NCBI GenBank assembly: GCA_014378125.1
Contig: JACMOG010000042.1
Location: forward strand, 1 to 18,394
Length of the DNA stretch: 18,394 nt
DNA from: Vitreoscilla sp.
GTDB lineage: Bacteria > Pseudomonadota > Gammaproteobacteria > Burkholderiales > Burkholderiaceae
Direction of reading: 5' to 3'
The position numbers and the translations under genes are program-made. The notes beneath the pieces were generated by a model. It searched no databases and was not told the DNA's origin. It saw only the letters and a list, made by a program, of their open reading frames with translations. This document shows positions 10,081-18,394 of this stretch, piece after piece; the stretch's first letter is position 1; the number at the start of each line of letters is the position of its first letter.

Positions 10081-10715
10081 GACCGCGCCTCCGACCAGCC
10101 GCAGCGTTCGAGGCAGGCCTTCAGCGCGATGAGGCCACGCCGCACCCACGTCTTCACCGAGCCCAGCGGGGCGCCCAGGTGCGTGGCGATCTCGCCGTGG
10201 CTCAGGCCCTGGTAGTAGGCCAGCGACAGCGACTGCTGCTGCGAGCCCTGCAGCGTGCCCAGGCAGCCGTTGACGGCCTCCGCCTCGGAGCGCGCCTCCA
10301 CCTCGCGCGCCGGCCCGGGGCCCGGGTCGGGCATGCGATGCGTGGGGTCGTCGTCGCCGTCCTCGCTGCCGGCGTGCAGCGGCAGGTCGGCGATGGCCAC
10401 CTCCGGGCGCGCGCCGCGCGAGCGCAGGTGGTCGATGGCGCGATAGCGCGCGGTGGCGGCCATCCAGGCCATCGGCGAGCCCGCGCCGGAGCGGTACTGG
10501 GCCGCGGCCTTCCAGATGCGCACGTAGACGTCCTGCAGCAGGTCTTCGGCGAGCGCGCCGCGGCCCACCAGCTGCGCGACGACGCCCAGCAGGCGCGGCG
10601 ACGTGGCCTCGTAGAGTTGGCGGAAGGCCTGGCGGTCGCCCAGCGCGCAGCGGGAGAGCCAGTCCGCGAGGCGGGTCTCGAGATCGTCCGCGCTTTTCAG
10701 TGCGGTCGCGGTCAT
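10077..10715 (-). CDS. ECF-family RNA polymerase sigma factor (SigK/RpoE-like)
   Basis: This 212-residue ECF sigma factor directs RNA polymerase to a specific regulon when released by its anti-sigma partner. The start at ATG 10715-10713 (MTATALKSADDLETRLADW) is preferred because it begins just before conserved sequence; the frame is open upstream to 10853 but that part looks non-coding. Region 2 (about 28-102) contains FRQLYEATSPRLLG, AEDLLQDVYVRIWKAA and the -10 recognition stretch PMAWMAATARYRAIDHLR. A low-complexity acidic/Pro linker lies at about 110-145. Region 4 (about 147-203) has the helix-turn-helix YYQGLSHGEIATHLGAPLGS followed by VKTWVRRGL. The stop overlaps the anti-sigma start by four bases, indicating translational coupling. 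Regulon members are not evident in the window. Confidence 0.93.
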   Translation of the reverse strand: MTATALKSADDLETRLADWLSRCALGDRQAFRQLYEATSPRLLGVVAQLVGRGALAEDLLQDVYVRIWKAAAQYRSGAGSPMAWMAATARYRAIDHLRSRGARPEVAIADLPLHAGSEDGDDDPTHRMPDPGPGPAREVEARSEAEAVNGCLGTLQGSQQQSLSLAYYQGLSHGEIATHLGAPLGSVKTWVRRGLIALKACLERCGWSEARS

Positions 10716-11022
10716 GACGTGATCACTTTCACGAAGGGAGTTCCTGGTTGGTGGCTCATGGAAGGTCGGCGCGGCAGAGTGTGCCGTGGGCAGCCGCATT
10801 CCCGCAAGCGGGACGAACGGCCGGGCGGACGGAGGGGCGCGATGAAGTTCCATGAGATCACGTGTCGGGCTCCGAAGATGAGCACAGACATGGGGGATTA
10901 CGCGGAGATGGCCGGAATGGATTCAGCTCGACGGCAGGGCACACGGCTTGCTCGGGCACGAAAAGAGGGCGGCATCGGGCCCTGTTCGTCACGTTGCCAC
11001 GGGCAGGGCCTGCTTCAATGGG
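10716..11022. other. Divergent intergenic region between the sigma factor and the broken AAA+ gene
   Basis: No convincing gene lies here. Short open frames in both directions lack domain or signal features. It should carry the sigma operon promoter on the minus strand (see the candidate at 10828-10851) and the former promoter of the AAA+ gene on the plus strand, for which I see no clear -35/-10 pair. Confidence 0.5.
10828..10851 (-). promoter_or_regulatory. Candidate ECF-type autoregulatory promoter of the sigma/anti-sigma operon
   Basis: On the minus strand GGAAC (10851-10847, reading GGAACTT) is followed by 15 bases and then CGTC (10831-10828). This resembles the GGAAC...CGTC architecture of many ECF-dependent promoters and would leave a leader of about 100 bases before the ATG at 10715. 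Autoregulation is common for ECF operons. The spacing is slightly short and GGAAC is a frequent chance match. Confidence 0.3.
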
Positions 11023-11947
11023 ATGGACCGCTCACGAAACTCGTCGGAGGTCTCCTTGGCTGCTGCGAACCACCCGTCCCCCGAGCCCCGCTCCCCGCGG
11101 ATCCCGATCGCGCGCATGCGCTCGCTGTACCGGCTCGACGCCGTGAGCCAGCGCCTGGCCAAGTTGCCGCAGCAGGAGCACGAGGGCCTGCGCAATACGT
11201 ACCACCGCATGCTGGAAAAAGGCGCCGACCGCTTCCAGGTGAAGCCCGCCGGACTGCCCGCCATGGACGACCTCTACCACCAGCTGCCCAACTTCCACGC
11301 GGCGCTGGACGACGTCAAGCGCCAGATCGCGCTATGCCAGGACAGCCGCGACGCCCTCGAGATCATGCCCATCCTGCTGCTGGGCCCGCCGGGCGTCGGC
11401 AAGACCCACTTCGCGCGCGAGATCGCCGAGCTGCTGGGCACCGGCATGGGCTTCATCTCCATGAGCTCGCTCACCGCGGGCTGGGTGCTGAGCGGCGCCT
11501 CCAGCCAGTGGAAGGGCGCCCGCCCGGGCAAGGTGTTCGAAACGCTGGTGGACGGCGAGTATGCCAATCCGGTGATGGTGGTCGACGAGATCGACAAGGC
11601 TCGCGGCGAGCACGCGTACGACCCGCTGGGCGCTCTGTACGGCCTGATGGAGCACGACACCGCCGAGGCCTTCACCGACGAGTTCGCCTAGGTGCCCATC
11701 GACGCGAGCCAGGTGATCTGGGTGGCCACCGCCAACGACGAGCGCGACATCCCCGATCCGATCCTGAACCGCATGAACGTCTACCAGGTTCAGGCGCCCG
11801 ACCACCCGGCCGCGCGCGCCGCGCGAGATGCGGCGCGCGCTGATGACCGGCTTCGGCAACGCGCGCCTGGCCGGCCGCGACGCGATCGCGATCGACGACT
11901 TGCCGTCGGGCAACGCGCGCCGATCGAAGATCGGCTTCACGCACTAG
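11023..11947 (+). pseudogene. Broken Lon-like AAA+ ATPase gene (amber stop plus internal deletion/frameshift)
   Basis: The intact family member would be an ATP-dependent AAA+ protein related to the Lon ATPase domain, without a visible protease domain. From ATG 11023 (start uncertain; ATG 11116 is also possible) the product contains Walker A GPPGVGKTH at residues 121-129 and Walker B VMVVDEIDK with Asp188/Glu189. It then hits TAG at 11689-11691 (codon 223, after FTDEFA). The same frame continues at once with sensor-1 and arginine-finger sequence (VPIDASQVIWVATANDE, then DPILNRMNVYQVQAPDHPAARA). At about 11810-11822 the homology jumps frame to APREMRRALMTGFGNARL and ends IDDLPSGNARRSKIGFTH with TAG 11945-11947. 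The short join in a GCGCGC run suggests a deletion of some tens of codons. A truncated 222-residue product could still be made, but it would lack the sensor and Arg finger. Confidence 0.85.
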
Positions 11948-11961
11948 GCGGACAACCGGCC

Positions 11962-11988
11962 GTCATCCCGCGCGAAGTCGCAGGATCC
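11962..11988. repeat. REP-like imperfect hairpin
   Basis: After GTC at 11962-11964, ATCCCGCG (11965-11972) pairs with CGCAGGAT (11979-11986) with one C-A mismatch around a CGAAGT loop. The flanks GTC...CCACG and the core resemble the perfect palindrome at 3368-3389. It lies just after the decayed AAA+ gene and before the 5'-nucleotidase, a usual place for intergenic REP elements. It could also end the AAA+ transcript. Confidence 0.45.
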
Positions 11989-12049
11989 ACGCGCCGGGAA
12001 GCCGCCGCCGGCTCACGTGGCGAGCCAGCGGCGCGCCTATGATCCGTGC

Positions 12050-12943
12050 ATGCCTACCTCCCTGGACGGACGCCTCGTCGTCGCCATCTCCTCGCGCGCC
12101 CTGTTCGACTTCGAGGAGGAGAACCGCGTCTTCGAAGGCACCGACGACCGCGCCTACATGCAGATGCAGCTGCAGCGCCTCGACGTGCCGGCGCCCCCCG
12201 GCGTGGCGTTCTCGCTGGTGCGCAAGCTGCTGCAGTTCCGCGATCCGGCGCCGCGCGTGGAGGTGGTCATCCTGTCGCGCAACGACCCCGTGTCGGGCAT
12301 GCGCGCGTTCCGTTCCGCCAAGCACTACGGCCTGCCCATCGAGCGCGGCACGTTCACGCGCGGACGCCCCCCGTGGCGCTACCTGAAGCCGCTGGGCGCG
12401 CACCTGTTCCTGTCGACGAACGACGAGGACGTGCGTTCCGCGCTGGAGGCCGGCGTGCCGGCCGCGCGCGTGTTCCCGCATTCGGCGCGCGCGTCGGACG
12501 CGCACCCGAACGAGGTGCGCATCGCCTTCGACGGCGACGCCGTATTGTTCTCCGACGAGGCCGAGCGCGTGTACCAGTCACAAGGCCTCGACGCGTTCCA
12601 GGCGCACGAGTCGTCGCACTCCACCACGCCCCTGGCGGCCGGCCCGTTCAAGCCGCTGCTGGAGGCGCTGCAACTGCTGCAACGCTCGTCCGGCGACGCG
12701 ATGCACGTGCGCACCGCGCTCGTCACCGCGCGCAGCGCCCCCGCCCACGAACGCGCCATCCGCACGCTGATGGAATGGCAGATCGAGGTGGATGAGGCGA
12801 TGTTCCTGGGCGGCCTGCCCAAAGGCGAGTTCCTGCGCGAGTTCGAGCCCGACTTCTTCTTCGACGACCAGACCGGCCACGTGGAGAACGCGGCGAGCCA
12901 TGTGCCGTCGGGACTGGTGGCGGCAGGGATCTCGAACGCCTGA
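12050..12943 (+). CDS. Cytosolic 5'-nucleotidase (cN-I type, PF06189-like, HAD fold)
   Basis: This 297-residue cytoplasmic enzyme is predicted to dephosphorylate nucleoside 5'-monophosphates, contributing to nucleotide salvage and balance. I prefer ATG 12050 (MPTSLDGRLVVAISSRALFDFEEENRVF) because the family's conserved N-terminal strand begins here; the frame extends a further 11 codons upstream to 12017 without good sequence. HAD motif I is DGDAV with Asp161 (nucleophile) and Asp163. Motif II is VTAR with Thr226. The motif III Lys is K258 in GLPKGEF. Motif IV is FFFDDQTGH with Asp272/Asp273. The RNDPVSGMRAF and GAHLFLSTNDEDV segments are family-specific. It has no signal peptide. It stands alone: the AAA+ pseudogene is upstream and the lipocalins begin 142 bp downstream. 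No clear Shine-Dalgarno is seen. Confidence 0.92.
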   Translation: MPTSLDGRLVVAISSRALFDFEEENRVFEGTDDRAYMQMQLQRLDVPAPPGVAFSLVRKLLQFRDPAPRVEVVILSRNDPVSGMRAFRSAKHYGLPIERGTFTRGRPPWRYLKPLGAHLFLSTNDEDVRSALEAGVPAARVFPHSARASDAHPNEVRIAFDGDAVLFSDEAERVYQSQGLDAFQAHESSHSTTPLAAGPFKPLLEALQLLQRSSGDAMHVRTALVTARSAPAHERAIRTLMEWQIEVDEAMFLGGLPKGEFLREFEPDFFFDDQTGHVENAASHVPSGLVAAGISNA

Positions 12944-12947
12944 GGCA

Positions 12948-12974
12948 CCGCGCCACGCCCTACGCACGGCGCGG
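12948..12974 (+). terminator. Weak terminator-like hairpin after the 5'-nucleotidase gene
   Basis: CCGCGCC (12948-12954) is complementary to GGCGCGG (12968-12974) over a 13-base loop, 5 bases after the stop codon. The loop is large and no T run follows, so its function is doubtful. Confidence 0.3.
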
Positions 12975-13025
12975 CACTTCGGATTGCATCTCCCTGCCGC
13001 AGGCTACGCCGGCGGGCCGCGGTCG

Positions 13026-13053
13026 TTGCCCATCGTCGACGAAGCTCGATACT
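13026..13053 (+). promoter_or_regulatory. Candidate sigma-70 promoter for the lipocalin pair
   Basis: TTGCCC (13026-13031) and GATACT (13048-13053) are separated by 16 bases, each matching four of six consensus positions. The start codon of the first lipocalin is at 13086 with AAGGA at 13076-13080, giving a short leader of about 25 bases. It is the best -35/-10 pair I see in this gap. Confidence 0.35.
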
Positions 13054-13085
13054 GTACGTTCCCCTCCCCCACGCGAAGGACCTCC

Positions 13086-13661
13086 ATGCCCGGCACGCCG
13101 CGGGATCGCCGCCGTCCCCTCCTCCTGTTGACCGTGCTCGTCATCGCCATAGTCGGGGCGCTGGCCGGTTGCAACTCGATTCCACCGGCGCCGTTGCCCA
13201 CCGTCGCGTCGGTCGAACTCCCGCGCTACATGGGCACCTGGTACGAGATCGCCCGGCTTCCCAACCGGTTCCAGGCCGCCTGCGCGTCGGACACCGTGGC
13301 GCGGTACCGCCTGAAGGGCGATGGCGTCGAGGTGCTCAACCGGTGCCGCCGCGCCGACGGTTCGGTCGATGCGATCACCGGCCGCGCGACGCCCGTGGCC
13401 GGGTCGGCGGGCGCTCGCCTGAGGGTGTCGTTCTTCTGGCCGTTCTACGGCAACTATTGGGTGCTCGACATCGATCGCGCCTACGAGACGGTCCTGGTCG
13501 GAGAGCCTTCGCGTGAGTACGCCTGGATCCTCTCGCGCTCTCCGCACATCGACGACGCCCATCTGCAGGCCTTGCTGGCGCGCGCGCAATCCCTCGGCTT
13601 CGACCGTTTGGCTTTCGTGACAACCCGCCACGGCGCCCCGATTGCCGATGACGGCACATGA
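13086..13661 (+). CDS. Lipocalin-family outer-membrane lipoprotein (Blc-like)
   Basis: This is a 191-residue lipoprotein with a small beta-barrel ligand-binding fold. Bacterial lipocalins such as E. coli Blc bind lysophospholipids or fatty acids at the outer membrane. ATG 13086 has a good AAGGA site at 13076-13080. The N-terminus is basic (PRDRRR), then a hydrophobic stretch ends in the lipobox LAGC with lipid-modified Cys29. Residue 30 is Asn, not Asp, so outer-membrane sorting is expected. The mature part opens with the lipocalin hallmark LPRYMGTWYEIARLPNRFQ. GNYWVLDIDRAYETVLVGEPSREYAWILSRSP is the closing strand set seen in Blc (quoted here as two adjoining parts: GNYWVLDIDRAYETV and LVGEPSREYAWILSRSP). 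The stop lies 38 bp before the preferred start of a second lipocalin, so the two form an operon. Confidence 0.92.
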   Translation: MPGTPRDRRRPLLLLTVLVIAIVGALAGCNSIPPAPLPTVASVELPRYMGTWYEIARLPNRFQAACASDTVARYRLKGDGVEVLNRCRRADGSVDAITGRATPVAGSAGARLRVSFFWPFYGNYWVLDIDRAYETVLVGEPSREYAWILSRSPHIDDAHLQALLARAQSLGFDRLAFVTTRHGAPIADDGT

Positions 13662-13699
13662 CCCCAAGCCCATCGATCCTTTCCCAGGGAGCCACTACC

Positions 13700-14254
13700 T
13701 TGAAAAGCCTGCGCCTGGCCCTGTTGGCCGTCCCCGTCGCGATCCTCGCCTCCGGCTGCGCCAGCACGCCCACCGACCTGCCGCCTCTTGCACTCGTCTC
13801 CCACGTCGACCTGCCGCGCTTCATGGGCGACTGGTACGTGATCGCCAACATCCCGACGTTCCTGGAAAAGGGCGCGCACAACGCGAAGGACAGCTACCGG
13901 CTGGACGCCGACGGCACGATCGCGACCACGTTCAGCTTCAATGCCGACGCGGCCGACGGGCCCGCCAAGCATTACGCGTCTCGCGGCTACGTGATGGACG
14001 CGTCATCGAACGCAGTGTGGGGCCAGCAGTACGTGTGGCCGATCAAGGCCGACTACCGCATCTCCTGGCTGTCTCCGGACTACACCGAGACGGTGATCAC
14101 GCGAGAGAAGCGCGACTACGTGTGGATCATGGCGCGCACGCCCACGATTCCGGCGGAAGACTTGGCGCGCCTGAAGCAATTCGTGCAGTCACAGGGATAC
14201 GCCGCCGAAAAGCTGCAACTCGTGCCGCAGGACGCGGCGGCCGCCGCACGATGA
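13700..14254 (+). CDS. Second lipocalin-family lipoprotein
   Basis: This is a 184-residue lipoprotein read from TTG 13700, which has AGGGAG at 13686-13691 upstream. It gives a short, classic lipoprotein signal (KSLRLALLAVPVAILASGC) with Cys20 as the modified residue. An alternative ATG at 13658 overlaps the previous stop (ATGA) and would add 14 residues, but it lacks a visible ribosome binding site. The mature protein begins with the lipocalin motif LPRFMGDWYVIANIPTFLEK. Later strands include QQYVWPIKADYRISWL and YVWIMARTPTIPAEDL. It is related to, but clearly different from, the upstream lipocalin, so the pair is either an old duplication or two co-opted family members. The C-terminus ends in Ala repeats 10 bp before the stop of the convergent REC-GGDEF-EAL gene. 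Ligand unknown. Confidence 0.9.
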   Translation: MKSLRLALLAVPVAILASGCASTPTDLPPLALVSHVDLPRFMGDWYVIANIPTFLEKGAHNAKDSYRLDADGTIATTFSFNADAADGPAKHYASRGYVMDASSNAVWGQQYVWPIKADYRISWLSPDYTETVITREKRDYVWIMARTPTIPAEDLARLKQFVQSQGYAAEKLQLVPQDAAAAAR

Positions 14255-14264
14255 TCGTGCGCCG

Positions 14265-16175
14265 CTAGGCGAGCGCCGCGGGCGGCGTGGCGGACGCCGG
14301 CTCGGGTGGCGGCGACGTCGATGGCGACGTGGGTGCGGGCGACGCCGGCGGCGCCAGGCTCGACCGCAGCGCATCGGCCGTCAGCGGCTCGGGCACGTGG
14401 TACAGGAAGCCCTGGGCCCAATCGATGCCCAGCTCGCGCAACTGCGTGGCCACGGCCTCGGTCTCGACGAACTCGGCCACCACGGGTTTCTTGAGCAGGC
14501 GCGCCATCTCGGCCATCGAGCGCACCATGCCGCCGTGCACGAGGTCGACGTCCATGTCGCGCACGAACATGCCGTCGATCTTGATGCTGTCGAACGGCAA
14601 CTGGCGCAGGTAGGTGAACGAGGCGAAGCCGGAGCCGAAGTCGTCGAGAGCGAAGCGGCAGCCCAGGCGGTGCAGGTCGTGCATGAACTCGCTGGCGCTC
14701 TGCAGGTTGACGATGGCCTGCGTCTCGGTGATCTCGAAGCACAACAGGCGGCCGGGTACGCCGTGCTCGCGCAGCGTGTCGGCCACGTACTGCGCCAGGC
14801 CGGGCTCGCGGATGGACACGGCCGAGAGATTGATGGCCACCTGGTCGATGCGGTCGTGCGTGCCGGGCAGCGCGCCCAGCAACGTGACCACCTCGCGGAT
14901 CATCCAGCGATCGAGCTCGCCGATCATCTGGTAGCGCTCGGCCGGCGCGATGAACATGGCCGGCAACACCATCTTCTGGCGGCGCGGATCCCACAGTCGA
15001 ATGAGCGTCTCCACGTGCAGGCCCGGCGCGTGGCCACCGGCCGCGGCGGCCAGCGGCGTGAGGCGCTGGAAGTACGCGCGGAACTCGTGGCGCTTGAGGG
15101 CGTCCACCAGCACCAGCGCCCAGTTGACCGACTCGCGATGGCCCTCGCCTTCCAGCAGCGAGGAGTCGTGCACGCGGATCGAGCCGCGGCCCTCGCGCTT
15201 GGCCAGGTAGGCGGCCTCGTCGGCCACCAGCATCAGCTGGTCGAACGACACGATGTCGCGCGCGATGCGCACCACGGCCACCGACGCGGCCATCTTGAAG
15301 CTGCGCTCCTCCCAGTGGAACTCGAACTCGGCGAGCTGGGCCAGGATGCGGCGCGCCAGCGCGGGGCCGCCGTCGACGCCGGTGTCCTCGGCCACCACGC
15401 CGAACTTGTCGCCGCCCAGGCGCGCGAAGAAGTCGGCGCGCTGCAGCAGGCCGCCCACCACCTCGGCGAACTGGCGCAGCAGTTCGTCGCCGGCGATGCA
15501 GCCGCAGGTCTCGTTGACCAGGCGAAACTGGTCGATGTCGATCAGCAGGAACACGGCGTCGCACGCGGTGCGCTGCACGCGGGCCAGCAGCTCCGACACG
15601 TGGGCGTCGAGCGCGCCACGGTTGTACAGGCGCGTGACGAAGTCGTGCGTGGCCAGGTAGTTGAGCCGATCCTGCATGTAGCGCCGCTCGTTGATCTCCT
15701 GGCGCAGGTGGCGATTGGCGATGGTGAGTTCGGCGGTGCGTTCGCGCACCTTCTCTTCGAGCCCGTGGTTGAGCTCGCGGAGCTGTTCCAGCAGGTTGCG
15801 GCGTTCGAGCTGGTAGCGGACGCGCGCGCGCACCTCGTCGGCGTTGATCGGCTTGGAGATGTAGTCGCTGCCACCCACCGCGAAGCCCTGGCTGACGTCG
15901 TCGGTGCGGGCGGTGACGAAGATGACGGGGATGTCGGCGGTGGCCGGGTCGGCCTTCAGGCGGCGGCACACCTCGAAGCCGTCCATGCCCGGCATCATGA
16001 CGTCCAGCAGCACGAGGTCGGGTCGGCCGCGGACGGCCAGTTCGAGTGCGCGGGCGCCGGAGGTGGCGGCCATCAGTTCGCAGTGTTCGTCGCTCAACGT
16101 GGCGCTCAGCACATCGATGTTGTGCGGCGTGTCGTCGACGATCAGGATTTTCGAGACTCTCGCGGTCACCAACAT
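14265..16175 (-). CDS. Response regulator with REC-GGDEF(degenerate)-EAL: probable c-di-GMP phosphodiesterase
   Basis: This is a 636-residue cytoplasmic regulator. The chosen start is ATG 16175 (LVTARVSKILIVDDTPHN follows); a GTG two codons on has better spacing to GGGAG, and the open frame to 16340 has no domain. The receiver is about 9-125, with phospho-acceptor Asp58 in LLDVMMPGMDG. A coiled coil of heptad character spans about 126-180. The GGDEF-like domain is about 180-335: its signature is GGDKF (254-258), with Lys257 in place of the essential Glu and QxxD at the I-site, so cyclase activity is unlikely. The EAL domain is about 365-605: ETL with Glu389, NLS, FEITE, LDDFGSG, KID, AEFVE and AQGFLYHVP are all kept, so it should hydrolyse c-di-GMP. 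A Pro/Ala/Ser-rich tail of about 30 residues ends the protein. It lies 151 bp downstream of a hybrid kinase on the same strand, its likely signalling partner. Confidence 0.93.
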   Translation of the reverse strand: MLVTARVSKILIVDDTPHNIDVLSATLSDEHCELMAATSGARALELAVRGRPDLVLLDVMMPGMDGFEVCRRLKADPATADIPVIFVTARTDDVSQGFAVGGSDYISKPINADEVRARVRYQLERRNLLEQLRELNHGLEEKVRERTAELTIANRHLRQEINERRYMQDRLNYLATHDFVTRLYNRGALDAHVSELLARVQRTACDAVFLLIDIDQFRLVNETCGCIAGDELLRQFAEVVGGLLQRADFFARLGGDKFGVVAEDTGVDGGPALARRILAQLAEFEFHWEERSFKMAASVAVVRIARDIVSFDQLMLVADEAAYLAKREGRGSIRVHDSSLLEGEGHRESVNWALVLVDALKRHEFRAYFQRLTPLAAAAGGHAPGLHVETLIRLWDPRRQKMVLPAMFIAPAERYQMIGELDRWMIREVVTLLGALPGTHDRIDQVAINLSAVSIREPGLAQYVADTLREHGVPGRLLCFEITETQAIVNLQSASEFMHDLHRLGCRFALDDFGSGFASFTYLRQLPFDSIKIDGMFVRDMDVDLVHGGMVRSMAEMARLLKKPVVAEFVETEAVATQLRELGIDWAQGFLYHVPEPLTADALRSSLAPPASPAPTSPSTSPPPEPASATPPAALA

Positions 16176-16326
16176 CCACTCCCGTTGTCCGGGACGGCCC
16201 GGGCTGCAGCTTTCGCTCTTCCGAGTGTAATCACATGCGCGCCGACGGTTCAGGCGCTTTTGTACGCAGATTCGTGGAATGCGACACATCGCGCGGCGGG
16301 CCGACCCGCAGCGTATCGGCGGCGCA

Positions 16327-18394
<2,068 letters not shown>

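Noticed and set aside
8129..10132. Long plus-strand frame overlapping chitinase 2 and running into the anti-sigma gene
   Set aside because: It is a +2 shadow of the chitinase, Arg/His-rich, and passes through the terminator hairpin. It has no independent start signal.
10740..10744. GGAAC (minus strand) just upstream of the sigma gene as an ECF -35 element
   Set aside because: Any -10 at proper spacing would put the transcription start at or inside the start codon at 10715.
11689..11691. TAG read as a recoded (pyrrolysine or suppressed) codon
   Set aside because: The gene also carries a downstream deletion and frame change, and no recoding machinery or structure is seen. Decay is simpler.

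Overview
This is a GC-rich window with strong G/C preference at third codon positions. Its gene set is typical of a chitin-degrading betaproteobacterium. A Burkholderiales member of the Mitsuaria/Roseateles type is my inference from gspDEF, secreted GH18 chitinases with N-terminal chitin-binding modules, an RskA-type anti-sigma factor and paired lipocalins. I could not run a taxonomic search. Both window ends cut through genes.

Layout. (1) 1-3349, plus strand: the end of gspD, then gspE and gspF, a tightly packed type II secretion (T2SS) operon. It closes with two back-to-back palindromes at 3348-3389. (2) 3404-5968, minus strand: a membrane-bound hybrid histidine kinase with a large periplasmic sensor region, a PAS domain and a C-terminal receiver. 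(3) 5969-6584: a 616 bp divergent regulatory region with an unusually AT-rich patch. (4) 6585-9341, plus strand: two secreted chitinases with the same design (signal peptide, CBM5/12-like module, Pro/Thr linker, GH18) but catalytic domains from clearly different GH18 branches. A nested hairpin at 9352-9395 closes the region. (5) 9406-10715, minus strand: a translationally coupled ECF sigma factor and RskA-like anti-sigma factor. (6) 11023-11947, plus strand: a Lon-like AAA+ ATPase gene broken by an in-frame amber codon and an internal deletion, followed by a REP-like hairpin. (7) 12050-14254, plus strand: a cytosolic 5'-nucleotidase (cN-I/PF06189 type) and two tandem lipocalin lipoproteins. 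(8) 14265-18394, minus strand: a PAS-PAS hybrid histidine kinase (cut by the right edge) upstream of a REC-GGDEF-EAL protein with a degenerate GGDKF motif and an apparently intact EAL site.

How it fits together. The chitinases carry Sec-type signal peptides and are plausible T2SS substrates. The divergent sensor kinase between the T2SS and chitinase genes is a candidate regulator of either, but only by position. The kinase and REC-GGDEF-EAL pair looks like a phosphorelay feeding into c-di-GMP turnover. I see no phage, transposase, CRISPR array or rRNA/tRNA gene. I found no convincing wholly new system. The points most worth a second look are the decayed AAA+ gene, the unusual catalytic motif in the first chitinase, the degenerate GGDEF domain, and the non-coding structures (REP-like palindromes, nested terminator hairpin, helically phased repeats upstream of the first chitinase).
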